Source: an uncultured Dyadobacter sp.
GTDB taxonomy: Bacteria > Bacteroidota > Bacteroidia > Cytophagales > Spirosomataceae
Direction: 5' to 3'
Length of the DNA stretch: 14,843 nt
Assembly: GCA_946481035.1 (NCBI GenBank)
Contig: CAMLNK010000012.1
Location: 1-14,843 of the forward strand
The notes beneath the pieces were generated by a model. That model had not been told where the DNA came from, did no database searches, and was given only the letters and a program-made list of their open reading frames with translations. Of the stretch, positions 1 through 7,598 are shown piece by piece. The position numbers were made by a program, and so were the translations under genes. Each line of letters begins with the position of its first letter. The first letter of the stretch is position 1.

Positions 1-792
1 ATCGTTCTTGATGTCGGACAGCTTTTTCTGTCGCATGATGGTCCGCAGCATGAATACGAAACAGCCCGTTGTAAGCAACAAAAGCAGCAGGGAACAGCCC
101 AGCAGCCAGCCCATTCGCTTCAATAAATACGGAACGGGCGTATCGAAAGTAGCCTGGACGAACAAATGCCGCACGGGATTGATCGGCAACGGCAAAGTCC
201 TGAACCGGTCATCGCTTTGCCTCCTCAGACCATTAAAAATGATCACATTATTGGCCCCCGGTTTTGGAAGGATATACAGTGTATCGAGCAAAAACGCCGC
301 GTGAATGTTTCTCCTCGCCAATTCGGTCTGATAGGCTGCATAGATTTTCTTCAAGTCGACCCGACCGCCTTGCTTCCATTCCTGTACAACAAATCTGGAA
401 ATACGGCGCGCAAGCGTATCGGCCGGTGCAACGATGGCGCTATCGTTGTTGAACTGGTAATAAAACCGCGACCCTTCGCCGCTCCGAACGCCCAACCGTC
501 TGACCACCACGCGTGCATCCCTACGCGGTTGCCCAGGAACATTTTTAGGAATTTTGCCGCCAGGAGGTTCGCCAGGAACGTCGCCGCCGGAAGGTTTGGA
601 GGGAATCAGAACACGCGCATTGTCAAGCTGCTGCCCTTCAACAACCTGAAACAATGCATCCTGAACCACATTCGCGAACTGCTGCCGGTTGAGCCGGTAG
701 GTTGTCAGAAGCCAATATCCCTGAAATGCATTGATCGCGACAATGCAGGCGGTCATGAGCCAGAAAATGGAGCGGATACGGCGGTTCGTCAT
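1..792 (-). CDS. Sensor histidine kinase, N-terminal part (cut by left window edge)
   Basis: Translation of the minus strand from the ATG at 792 is open to position 1 (264 residues, no stop). An N-terminal membrane helix lies at about residues 8-28 (IRSIFWLMTACIVAI). An extracytoplasmic region of about 200 residues follows, with a Pro/Gly-rich stretch at about 65-90. A second helix at about 228-250 is followed by FMLRTIMRQKKLSDIKND. That ending is typical of the linker leading into the HisKA dimerisation helix of Bacteroidota two-component kinases; the catalytic domains would lie beyond the left edge. An in-frame TAG four codons upstream fixes the start at 792 or later. Family knowledge: such kinases signal to an OmpR-type response regulator, usually encoded next door. 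The gene is 84 bp downstream of the membrane protein ending at 877 and appears to have its own promoter. The ligand is unknown. Confidence 0.82.
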   Translation of the reverse strand, partial: MTNRRIRSIFWLMTACIVAINAFQGYWLLTTYRLNRQQFANVVQDALFQVVEGQQLDNARVLIPSKPSGGDVPGEPPGGKIPKNVPGQPRRDARVVVRRLGVRSGEGSRFYYQFNNDSAIVAPADTLARRISRFVVQEWKQGGRVDLKKIYAAYQTELARRNIHAAFLLDTLYILPKPGANNVIIFNGLRRQSDDRFRTLPLPINPVRHLFVQATFDTPVPYLLKRMGWLLGCSLLLLLLTTGCFVFMLRTIMRQKKLSDIKND

Positions 793-796
793 ACCG

Positions 797-804
797 CAAA
801 GCTA
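797..804 (-). promoter_or_regulatory. Possible -7 box of the histidine kinase gene
   Basis: Read on the minus strand this is TAGCTTTG, a full match to the Bacteroidota -7 consensus TAnnTTTG. It ends only four bases before the ATG at 792, so if used it would give a leaderless or nearly leaderless mRNA. A weaker alternative is TATTTTG at 850-856 on the same strand, which would overlap the TTAACAC repeat. No clear -33 TTG was identified for either. Confidence 0.3.
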
Positions 805-833
805 AGCTTTCCGGCCGGATGATTTCCCGCACC

Positions 834-859
834 TTAACACTATTTAACACAAAATAGCA
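834..859. promoter_or_regulatory. TTAACAC direct-repeat box upstream of the histidine kinase
   Basis: On the plus strand TTAACAC occurs at 834-840 and again, identically, at 844-850, a period of 10 bp or about one helical turn. The tail AAAATAGCA follows. Tandem heptamers one turn apart are typical of binding sites for OmpR/PhoB-type response regulators. Nearly the same 26 bases occur at 2669-2694 before the GLPGLI operon. The nearer edge of the box is 41 bp from the kinase ATG. Inference: it is the binding site of the cognate response regulator, giving autoregulation. Confidence 0.5.
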
Positions 860-876
860 TTGATTAATAAGGCATT

Positions 877-2520
877 CTAGCGTAAAAACGAAATGGCCGG
901 CATTTCCTTACGATGAAAGATTTTGACACCGTCCAGCTCCCTCACCAGGCGATAATGCCGCTGCACGTACTCCCGCACTACCGGCACCTGGTCGTGCGGC
1001 AGAAACAGGTGGCCCCGTTCGGAGTATTCCGGTATCATCGCTTCCACGAAGATTTTCGGCTTATTCTCTTCCATATCTTCCACAAAATCACGGGTCCAGT
1101 TTGGAATAAGCGGCGATTTCATCGAAAAGTGGAAAGTGTGTACGTCCCGGTAACCCATGGGCCGCTGTGCGTTCACCAGTAGCCCGTCGCGCCAGCCCCA
1201 TACGACCACCGGGTCGGACGAGCGGGTGTACCGCACGATGTGGCCCACTACTTTTTCGTCGATCCCGTTCCGTTTGTCATAGGCCACGCCACCGTCGAGG
1301 TATTTGAGGCTCACGGCCGTTTGTGCAATGCCACCAAGCAGTAGCAAGCCGACGGCATATTTCTGAATCCGTGGCTCGCAAACCGAGAGAAATAATGCAT
1401 TGAATATCAGTAGCGGGACAAATAGGAAGAGTTTATAATGCTCAAAATTGTTGCCCGATTGCAACACGGCGTAAATGCTCAGCAGCAAAAACAAAAAGGT
1501 AAAAACGAATGGTATCCAGTTTGCTTTGAACTCGGAACTCCATTTTTTGAAAGACAGGACCGGCAATGCAAAAGCCATTCCGGCGAGTGTGAGTACATAA
1601 ATACCTGAGCTCGTTGCATAGAAAATGAACGGAATCACGCGGAAGGGGCTGAACCGCTCCGCAATGGGCATGGATGAGAACTGCGTCGTGAAAGAATAAT
1701 AAAAGTAGTTCCAGAAATAGTTATTCCAGAACACATCCAGTTTGCCCCTCAAACCATAAAACACATTGACCAGAACGGTCGGAAAAAGGCAGCCCACGAT
1801 CAATGCGGCCATATTCCCCCAATCCTTTCGCTGCGCCATGGCGAACAGCAAAAACGCCCCGGTCAGTAATCCCATGGGCGCATTTTGAAATTTGGCGTAC
1901 ACAAGGCTTCCGAGCAATATGCCCGCGGCCGTAGCAATCGCCGGACTTGACCATCGGCGATACACGTACAAAAAGAACAATGCGACGCCCGCCGTGACCA
2001 TGAAAATGCTGTTATGCTCGGAATTGTAGGCGGCGAAAATGTGACAAATCGTACCAAGAAAAAGCGCCAGGCTCCAAGTCATCACCACACTGAGGCTTTT
2101 GCCGGCAAACAGCTTAAATATCTGATACAGGCATAGCACCGTCCCTGTCCAGAGCAGCAGCCCGATGATTTCGGCGCTGCTGTAATTGACCGGCATGCCT
2201 GCCCAGGAACCGGCCAGGAGCGGAAATACCGTCAACGGCCGGGCGTCGGTGTAATTGAGTAATGTCCAGAGTTTGTCGGGGTAATGGTTGATGGCTATCA
2301 CCGCACTAAGCCAGGTACTTGTATCGATATCATATTCTCTGTTGCGTAAAAAGGGGATTCTCACAGCCCACACCAGCAATAGCATGGCAGCGATCATAAC
2401 GGTGGCGTCTTTCCCGGAAACTTTGCGCCTGGAGTCATTGATATATATCCTATAAACCCACAAAGTCGATAGGAAAAAGACAACAAACAGAAATAGTTTG
2501 AAGTAGAGGTTATAAACCAT
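877..2520 (-). CDS. Polytopic membrane protein, GT-C (family 39-like) glycosyltransferase candidate
   Basis: The protein has 547 residues and many hydrophobic segments, starting at about 5-27 and 39-58 and continuing to about residue 425. A soluble C-terminal domain of about 110 residues follows. Just after the second helix, the first external loop carries an acidic D64-I-D66 motif in NREYDIDTSTW. GT-C enzymes such as the PMT/ArnT group place a catalytic acidic residue or DxD there. The C-terminal domain has the DPVVVWGW...KPKIFVEAM pattern seen in Bacteroidota GT39-like proteins. If correct, it would move a sugar from a lipid-phosphate donor onto a substrate on the outer face of the inner membrane. 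Donor and acceptor cannot be told from the sequence. The start ATG at 2520 begins a good first helix. No partner glycan genes are visible nearby, so the function rests on topology and the loop motif alone. Confidence 0.6.
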   Translation of the reverse strand: MVYNLYFKLFLFVVFFLSTLWVYRIYINDSRRKVSGKDATVMIAAMLLLVWAVRIPFLRNREYDIDTSTWLSAVIAINHYPDKLWTLLNYTDARPLTVFPLLAGSWAGMPVNYSSAEIIGLLLWTGTVLCLYQIFKLFAGKSLSVVMTWSLALFLGTICHIFAAYNSEHNSIFMVTAGVALFFLYVYRRWSSPAIATAAGILLGSLVYAKFQNAPMGLLTGAFLLFAMAQRKDWGNMAALIVGCLFPTVLVNVFYGLRGKLDVFWNNYFWNYFYYSFTTQFSSMPIAERFSPFRVIPFIFYATSSGIYVLTLAGMAFALPVLSFKKWSSEFKANWIPFVFTFLFLLLSIYAVLQSGNNFEHYKLFLFVPLLIFNALFLSVCEPRIQKYAVGLLLLGGIAQTAVSLKYLDGGVAYDKRNGIDEKVVGHIVRYTRSSDPVVVWGWRDGLLVNAQRPMGYRDVHTFHFSMKSPLIPNWTRDFVEDMEENKPKIFVEAMIPEYSERGHLFLPHDQVPVVREYVQRHYRLVRELDGVKIFHRKEMPAISFLR

Positions 2521-2545
2521 TAGTAAACAGAGGGTTGCTTAGTTG

Positions 2546-2558
2546 AGTTTGTCAAACT
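2546..2558. promoter_or_regulatory. Palindrome overlapping the likely promoter of the membrane protein gene
   Basis: AGTTTG-T-CAAACT is a perfect inverted repeat of 6-bp arms around one base. It lies 25 bp upstream of the ATG at 2520. On the minus strand it overlaps TTAGTTTG (2553-2560), which is one base off the TAnnTTTG -7 consensus. It could be an operator, but a short AT-rich palindrome can arise by chance. Confidence 0.25.
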
Positions 2559-2668
2559 AATATAGGGCGTACCGTTTGATAATGCACAATAAAATGTGAT
2601 TTTTTTTAGTTTTCGGCTCAAAACCGGCAGCATGAGCATGTTTAATTGAACTCTGGCGGGATTTACTG

Positions 2669-2694
2669 TTAACACTACTTAACATTAAATAGCA
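2669..2694. promoter_or_regulatory. TTAACAC direct-repeat box upstream of the GLPGLI operon
   Basis: TTAACAC at 2669-2675 and TTAACAT at 2679-2685 are 10 bp apart and are followed by TAAATAGCA. This matches 23 of 26 positions of the element at 834-859, in the same plus-strand orientation although the two downstream genes point in opposite directions. At this copy there is also an inverted repeat, TGTTAA (2667-2672) and TTAACA (2679-2684). If the -7 box is at 2716-2723, the element would lie at roughly -60 to -35, where OmpR-type activators usually bind. The protein that binds it is inferred, not shown. Confidence 0.5.
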
Positions 2695-2715
2695 GAACCT
2701 TACAAACCGTCACCT

Positions 2716-2723
2716 GACCTTTG
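2716..2723 (+). promoter_or_regulatory. Possible -7 box of the GLPGLI operon
   Basis: GACCTTTG differs from the Bacteroidota -7 consensus TAnnTTTG only at the first base. It would place the transcript start near 2730 and leave a leader of about 23 bases before the ATG at 2753. A weak promoter fits dependence on an activator bound at 2669-2694. Confidence 0.3.
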
Positions 2724-2752
2724 AACCATCAAATCAAAACCACGGTGACATT

Positions 2753-3529
2753 ATGAAAAAGCTCCTTTTAATGGTCGCGCTGCTCTTTGCGGCCGCCCCT
2801 TACCTGCTCGCACAAACTTCCGGGCAAATCAATTATGAAGTCGTACGTAAGATCGACCAGTCGCGGTTACGCTTCATGGTAAACGGTGAAGAAGTGAGAC
2901 AGGGCGACCCCAACTTCCCGACCGACGTTCCCGACACGCGCACCATCGGACAGAAAGTGTTCTTTGCCGGAAACTTCGTTCGCGAAAGCCGTGACGAAGA
3001 AAATATGATGCTGAGAGTCAGGCAGGAACCGGGCGGCATCCCGCAAACGACCAATGCCGGACGTCCATTTGAAGAATATGTGGTCATCGACATTGCGGGT
3101 CAGAAGATCCTGACGTTCGTGACCGTCGGCAAGGACAAAGAAGCCCATACCTACAAAACCGAAGCGCCGATAGAACCTGCCGGCGGATGGCAGCCCACAC
3201 AGCAGACGAAGAAGATTGCAGGCTATTTGTGCCAAAAAGCGGTGGTCAACTTTAATAAAGAACCTTATTCCGTCTGGTTTACGACCGAATTACCATTCCG
3301 CTACTCGCCTGTACCCGCGCTTACGCCCGAAAAAGGAGTTGTACTGCTTGTCGAAGGAAGCCGCGAGCAGTTCAGGGCTACGAAAGTAAACCTGGGCAAA
3401 GTCGATGACAAATCCGTACAACCTGATATTCAGGCAGAAAGCGTGAGCCAGGAGCAAATGAAGGACATCCGTCAGAAAGCGATGGCCGATTTTCACCAAA
3501 AAATGGGACCGGGCGGTGGAGGCATTTAA
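2753..3529 (+). CDS. GLPGLI family protein
   Basis: This 258-residue exported protein begins with a clear signal peptide (MKKLLLMVALLFAAAPYLLA, cleavage before Q21). The mature part starts GQINYEVV, as is usual in the family. The central hallmarks are present: IAGYLCQKA followed by a Trp-containing strand, VWFTTELPF. The eponymous GLPGLI motif, expected shortly after, is degenerate here and reads PVPALTPEKGVVLLVEG. The C-terminus is charged and ends in GPGGGGI. The family is restricted to Bacteroidota, is presumed periplasmic, has no established biochemical function, and is commonly encoded beside CarboxypepD_reg/OMP beta-barrel proteins, as here. Its last 14 bases overlap the start of the next gene, indicating translational coupling. 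There is no Shine-Dalgarno sequence before the ATG. The repeat box upstream suggests two-component control. Confidence 0.85.
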   Translation: MKKLLLMVALLFAAAPYLLAQTSGQINYEVVRKIDQSRLRFMVNGEEVRQGDPNFPTDVPDTRTIGQKVFFAGNFVRESRDEENMMLRVRQEPGGIPQTTNAGRPFEEYVVIDIAGQKILTFVTVGKDKEAHTYKTEAPIEPAGGWQPTQQTKKIAGYLCQKAVVNFNKEPYSVWFTTELPFRYSPVPALTPEKGVVLLVEGSREQFRATKVNLGKVDDKSVQPDIQAESVSQEQMKDIRQKAMADFHQKMGPGGGGI

Positions 3530-6284
3530 ACTGATCGTCTGTCTGCTGCTGCTTTCGCTCTCGCCTGTGTTTGCGCAAAAAGTTACCCCGGCGGGTGAGA
3601 TCAGCGGTGCCGTGGTCGACTCGGCTTCGCGCAAGCCCCTGAGGATGGCGTCCGTCTCGCTCCTGCACGCACGGGACTCCGCATACGTAACCGCGACGAC
3701 CACCGGGGGTGACGGCGATTTCCATTTCCGAAAAGTGACGCCTGGCTCTTACCGGCTGCTGGTCACTTTTATGGGATACAAAAATATTTCCCTGCCCGTT
3801 ACCGTAAACCGCGATGCTCCGGCGAACCTGGGAACGCTGCTTATGACCGAGCAGGGCACCCAGCTCAACGAAGTGGTAATCAGGCAGGAAGCCGCGCCGG
3901 TGACGATCAGGCAGGATACCGTCGAATTCAATGCAGGTTCGTTTAAAACGCAGCCGAATGCGCAGGTGGAGGAACTGCTGCGCAAGCTGCCGGGCGTCGA
4001 GGTAGGCCGCGACGGCTCCATTAAAGCCAATGGCCAGGCCGTGAACAAAGTGCTCGTGGATGGTAAACCGTTTTTTGGCAACGACCCTAAAATGGCGACG
4101 CGTAACCTACCCGCCGACATTGTCGACAAGGTCCAGATGTACGACCAGTCCTCCGATCAATCGCAGTTTTCGGGTGTGGACGACGGCGACCGCGAGCGGA
4201 CCATCAACATTACCATTAAGAAAGACAAAGGAAAGGGCTATTTCGGGCAGAATGCATTAGGCGCTGGCCCCAGGGCGGGCGAGCAGTCGCCGCGGTACGA
4301 GGCCAGGCTGAATGTAAACCGTTTCAACAACCACAATGGCGGGCCTAACAGGCAGGTTTCGGTCATTGGACAGGCCAACAACCTGAACCAGCAGAATTTC
4401 AACATGTCCGAAGGAGGCGGCGGGCCACAATTTATAGGTCGGCCGGGAGGCGACGATGGCGGACCGGCCGCGCCTTCCAACATCACCGAGGTAGCCGCAT
4501 TGGGCGCCAACTATCGGACAGAAAGCAATGCAGTGAGGTGGGGCAAGCGCTCCGAAATGGCCGCCAGCTATTTCGCCAGCCGTGCCGTGACCACCACTGA
4601 CCAGCAAAGCCATCGCGAAAACATTCTGCCCGGCCAGTCGTTCCTGACCGACCAAAGCAATTATTCCAAAAACACCATGCTTACCCACCGGATCAACGGC
4701 CGCTTCGACCTACCGATCGATTCGCTGACCAGCCTGCGGTTTACACCGAATATCAACTTCCAAACGAAAGACCTGCTGACCAAAAGCAGCAGTTATTCCT
4801 ACCGGTCGCTAACGGATTCCCTCAATAAGGGCCTTACCAACTACGACCTGCACGGGAACGGACTGAACGGGTACAATAACCTGCTGTTCATGCGCAAATT
4901 CCGAAAGGAGGGCCGGTCGCTGTCCGCGAACCTCAATTCAGTCCTGACCACAGGCAATACAACCGCATATAACCGTTCGGACAACACTTTTTTTGATACG
5001 CTGACAACTGAGCCGCAAAGGATCGATCAGCGTAATGCGCAAAACCAGTTTGCATTGCAAAACACGGTGAATGTTTCTTTTACAGAACCCATTTCCTTCA
5101 CCCAGAAGCTGGAACTCAGGTATGCGTACAGCAATAATTTCGGCAAGCTGCTTCGAAATGTGGCCAACAAAAGCGAGGAAACGGACCAATACGACCAGCC
5201 GAATGTTTCTTTGAGCAGGAATTTCGCCAATACCTTTGAAACCAACCGGCTGGGTGCCACTTTCCAGACGCGGCGCTTGCGCTACACCATCGCGTTGGGC
5301 GCGGATGCGCAACTGGCGTCCCTGCGGCCCGTCGACAGGTCGACTGACGCCGGTTACCAGTCACGATATGTGTATTTCATGCCTAATGCGCTTTTCTCGT
5401 ACACTTTCCGCGGCAACAAGAACCTACGCCTGCAATACCGAACGCGTGTCGTTTCGCCCGGCATTACCCAGCTGATACCCATTGCCGACAACTCCAATCC
5501 GCTCAATATCAGCATCGGAAACCCGGCTTTGCGGCCCGAGTACTACAATAATCTCACCCTTACATTCAGCATTTCGTCCCGGGGCGGGACTGATAACCTG
5601 TTTGTATTCAGCAGTTTCAACCAAAGTAATAACCGCATCGGAGTATCCACACGTACCGACGAATCGGGCGTGCAAGTCACTACCCCAATCAACACGAGAG
5701 GGTTTATGTCGGGAACCGGGTTTATATCAGTAGGAAAAAAGATCGAACCGCTGCACCTGACCGTCAACCTGAGTACGCAGGGAAACCTCGCACGTAATAC
5801 AAACCTCATCAACGAATCGGATAACGTGACAACATCGACCTCTATCGGCCAGGGCATCCGCCTGCAATCCGATTACAACGGCCGGATCGACTATGGGCTG
5901 AGCGCGCGGGTTACCTACCAACAGGCGCGGTATTCGCTTTTATCCCAACAAAATATGCAGTACTGGTCGCAATACGCTACCGCGGATGTGCATTGGCAGC
6001 TACCCGGAAATGTGGTCCTCACCACCGACCTTACCTACACCGGCAATACCGGCCGGGCCGAGGGATACAACCAGCGTTTCCTCCTCTGGAATGCGTCGGT
6101 TGCCAAGCAATTTCTGCGTACCAAACAAGCCGAGGTCCGCTTGCAGGTGTTCGACCTCCTCAACCAGAACCGCAGCCTGGTGCGGAATACGGGCGATGCC
6201 TACATTGAAGACGTTCGCAGCCGCGTTTTGAAGCGCTATTTTCTGATCAGCCTCGTCTACAACCTCAGAAAGTTCGGGGTATAG
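3516..6284 (+). CDS. Outer membrane beta-barrel protein, TonB-receptor-like, with CarboxypepD_reg domain
   Basis: The protein has 922 residues. A signal peptide covers residues 1-20 (MEAFKLIVCLLLLSLSPVFA). A CarboxypepD_reg-like Ig fold at about 28-110 contains the typical GAVVDSASRKPLRMASV and GDFHFRKVTPGSYRL. A plug-like region at about 115-250 contains VLVDGKPFFGNDPKMATRNL and IVDKVQMYD. The remainder is a beta-barrel ending in FLISLVYNLRKFGV. The layout fits the OMP_b-brl_3 (PF14905) group, related to TonB-dependent receptors. A Gly/Asn/Gln-rich loop lies near residues 268-322. The start is GTG at 3516, because only this start supplies the signal peptide; the next in-frame ATG is after it. 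It overlaps the GLPGLI gene by 14 bp, so the two are one operon and probably act together at the outer membrane. The substrate is unknown. Confidence 0.85.
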   Translation: MEAFKLIVCLLLLSLSPVFAQKVTPAGEISGAVVDSASRKPLRMASVSLLHARDSAYVTATTTGGDGDFHFRKVTPGSYRLLVTFMGYKNISLPVTVNRDAPANLGTLLMTEQGTQLNEVVIRQEAAPVTIRQDTVEFNAGSFKTQPNAQVEELLRKLPGVEVGRDGSIKANGQAVNKVLVDGKPFFGNDPKMATRNLPADIVDKVQMYDQSSDQSQFSGVDDGDRERTINITIKKDKGKGYFGQNALGAGPRAGEQSPRYEARLNVNRFNNHNGGPNRQVSVIGQANNLNQQNFNMSEGGGGPQFIGRPGGDDGGPAAPSNITEVAALGANYRTESNAVRWGKRSEMAASYFASRAVTTTDQQSHRENILPGQSFLTDQSNYSKNTMLTHRINGRFDLPIDSLTSLRFTPNINFQTKDLLTKSSSYSYRSLTDSLNKGLTNYDLHGNGLNGYNNLLFMRKFRKEGRSLSANLNSVLTTGNTTAYNRSDNTFFDTLTTEPQRIDQRNAQNQFALQNTVNVSFTEPISFTQKLELRYAYSNNFGKLLRNVANKSEETDQYDQPNVSLSRNFANTFETNRLGATFQTRRLRYTIALGADAQLASLRPVDRSTDAGYQSRYVYFMPNALFSYTFRGNKNLRLQYRTRVVSPGITQLIPIADNSNPLNISIGNPALRPEYYNNLTLTFSISSRGGTDNLFVFSSFNQSNNRIGVSTRTDESGVQVTTPINTRGFMSGTGFISVGKKIEPLHLTVNLSTQGNLARNTNLINESDNVTTSTSIGQGIRLQSDYNGRIDYGLSARVTYQQARYSLLSQQNMQYWSQYATADVHWQLPGNVVLTTDLTYTGNTGRAEGYNQRFLLWNASVAKQFLRTKQAEVRLQVFDLLNQNRSLVRNTGDAYIEDVRSRVLKRYFLISLVYNLRKFGV

Positions 6285-6320
6285 ATCCGCTCGTATAAGT
6301 AACCGGTTTAAAACGACAAA

Positions 6321-6351
6321 AAGCGTGTGATGGCATCCCCATGACACGCTT
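6321..6351. terminator. Hairpin between convergent genes, likely bidirectional terminator
   Basis: AAGCGTGT (6321-6328) pairs with ACACGCTT (6344-6351), and inside it ATGG (6330-6333) pairs with CCAT (6339-6342) after one G-G mismatch, leaving a 5-base loop. On the minus strand the stem is followed by a T-rich run (TTTTTGTCGTTTT when the outer stem bases are included). This suits termination of the AraC gene ending at 6521. On the plus strand it lies 37 bp after the stop of the outer membrane protein gene, but the T tail is weak. Confidence 0.6.
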
Positions 6352-6520
6352 CTACACTACTGTTCGTTTATCGGCTTATTATTCTTTCTTAGATCGTCTA
6401 ACTATTCTCCTCACCGCCAGGTAAGTGAGCGTTTTCCGCATTCGCGATGCGTAAAATTAATTCTATAATGCAAATAACAAATATTTCGTAGTCATTTTTT
6501 TGCAAAACAGAAAAGAGTCG

Positions 6521-7519
6521 TCACTTGCGGGCATCGCGGGGGAGGTAGCCGAACTTTTTCTTGAAAGCGGCCGTGAAATGCTGGGGGTTTTTGTAACCCG
6601 AAAGCCCCGCGATTTCTCCGATGGAAAGCACCGAGGCGGGGTCGAGGATGTGGCGGCGGGCTTCTTCGAGGCGGGTGTCGGTAATGTATCCGAAAATGGT
6701 TGTTCCAAAGAGCTCTTTGAACCCCTCCTGTAACTTCGTGCGGTTGAGTCCCGCCACACGGGCAAGTTCTTCGATGGAAAAAGGGGCGTCAATGTTGCGC
6801 AGCACCAGGTCCTTTACTTCATATAATTTATCGATATCCGACCGTTTCAAATGCTTCCCGACCTCTTCACCGGCATTGATCTGGCTGATCTGCAAAGTCA
6901 GGAGCTCGACAACCTTGGCTTCCACGAACAGCTTTTTCAGCGAGCCGGTGTACTGGCAATCCCTGACCTCGGCCAGCAGCCTGCTCATCGCCGCGGTAAT
7001 CGGGAAGCTGCGGTTACCCATTACCGCCGGGCGGTTTTTCTCGATATTCTTGCCAAAATCATGGAGTACTTCGAGATCATTATGGAAAAGCCTGCGTAAA
7101 AAATCCACCGAGAGCTCTATTTCGACGCTGTACGACAGCGGCTTTTTGAGGTAATGCAAATGCCCTTTCAGTGCAGGGTAGAAAAGCAACGAATGCGAGC
7201 CGCCGTAAATGACCGTGTCCACCTCCGACCTGGCTTTGGGAAAATACAGGCAACCCGTGGTCGAAAGCTCGAAATGCATTTGCAGGTAAGGAAAATCGCT
7301 TTCGATGATCTGCACAAGATCGTGGTCCAAAGCCCCTTCGATCATCGAGAATATCATCCCCGGGCAAAAGATCCGGTGAATGCGGGAATGTATGCCCTGG
7401 TGATCATACGCATGCTTTTCTTCCCAAATCCCCGACCGCTCATCCACGCCGAAACCTTCGGAGTATCCCCGCTCGAAGTTGAGTTCTGCAAATTCTTCCG
7501 ATCTGAATACGATTTTCAT
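6521..7519 (-). CDS. AraC family transcriptional regulator, PchR-like
   Basis: The protein has 332 residues from the ATG at 7519; a TTG directly before it is possible but not needed. The C-terminal 90 residues form the double helix-turn-helix of AraC proteins: SIEELARVAGLNRTKLQEGF and then SIGEIAGLSGYKNPQHFTAAFKKKFG. The roughly 230-residue N-terminal part resembles the ligand-sensing region of PchR-type regulators. In that group the regulator senses a ferric siderophore and activates the adjacent receptor gene. Here it is divergent from a FecA-type receptor, with 116 bp between the two start codons, which strongly suggests that it controls the 7636-12661 operon and probably itself. The siderophore assignment is inferred from context. 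The hairpin at 6321-6351 is its likely terminator. Confidence 0.87.
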   Translation of the reverse strand: MKIVFRSEEFAELNFERGYSEGFGVDERSGIWEEKHAYDHQGIHSRIHRIFCPGMIFSMIEGALDHDLVQIIESDFPYLQMHFELSTTGCLYFPKARSEVDTVIYGGSHSLLFYPALKGHLHYLKKPLSYSVEIELSVDFLRRLFHNDLEVLHDFGKNIEKNRPAVMGNRSFPITAAMSRLLAEVRDCQYTGSLKKLFVEAKVVELLTLQISQINAGEEVGKHLKRSDIDKLYEVKDLVLRNIDAPFSIEELARVAGLNRTKLQEGFKELFGTTIFGYITDTRLEEARRHILDPASVLSIGEIAGLSGYKNPQHFTAAFKKKFGYLPRDARK

Positions 7520-7531
7520 CAAACTCTGTTT

Positions 7532-7598
7532 TTAACGGCATTAATACTGCTTTTGGCGTTAACCGCACCCCAGTCCGGATCGGTACATTTGCCGTTAT
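7532..7598. promoter_or_regulatory. Candidate AraC-regulator sites in the divergent promoter region
   Basis: Three related 9-mers are present: TTAACGGCA at 7532-7540, TTAACCGCA at 7559-7567 (same strand, 27 bp further on), and ATAACGGCA on the opposite strand at 7590-7598. The outer two form an inverted repeat with 8-bp arms, one arm near each divergent gene. The third copy overlaps the putative -7 box of the receptor operon, and the second would be near -35 of that promoter. AraC-type activators bind such repeated sites; which protein binds here is inferred. Confidence 0.4.
7584..7591 (+). promoter_or_regulatory. Likely -7 box of the siderophore receptor operon
   Basis: TACATTTG matches the Bacteroidota -7 consensus TAnnTTTG at all fixed positions. 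The transcript start would be near 7598, leaving a leader of about 38 bases before the TTG start at 7636. No TTG -33 element is seen at the usual distance, consistent with dependence on an activator. Confidence 0.45.

Noticed and set aside
166..822. A 218-codon open frame on the plus strand opposite the kinase gene
   Set aside because: Its translation has no recognisable domain or signal. The minus-strand frame through 792-1 gives a coherent sensor kinase with two membrane helices.
2521..2752. Additional small gene or RNA in the divergent intergenic region
   Set aside because: No convincing open frame or stable folded structure was seen; only the promoter-like elements and the repeat box are supported.
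6432..6456. Inverted repeat TTTT-C-CGCAT / ATGCG-T-AAAA as a second terminator
   Set aside because: The stem core is only 5 bp and no T-run follows on either strand. The hairpin at 6321-6351 is a better terminator.
6621..7154. A 177-codon plus-strand frame opposite the AraC gene
   Set aside because: Ser-rich translation without domains; the opposite strand encodes a clear double helix-turn-helix protein.
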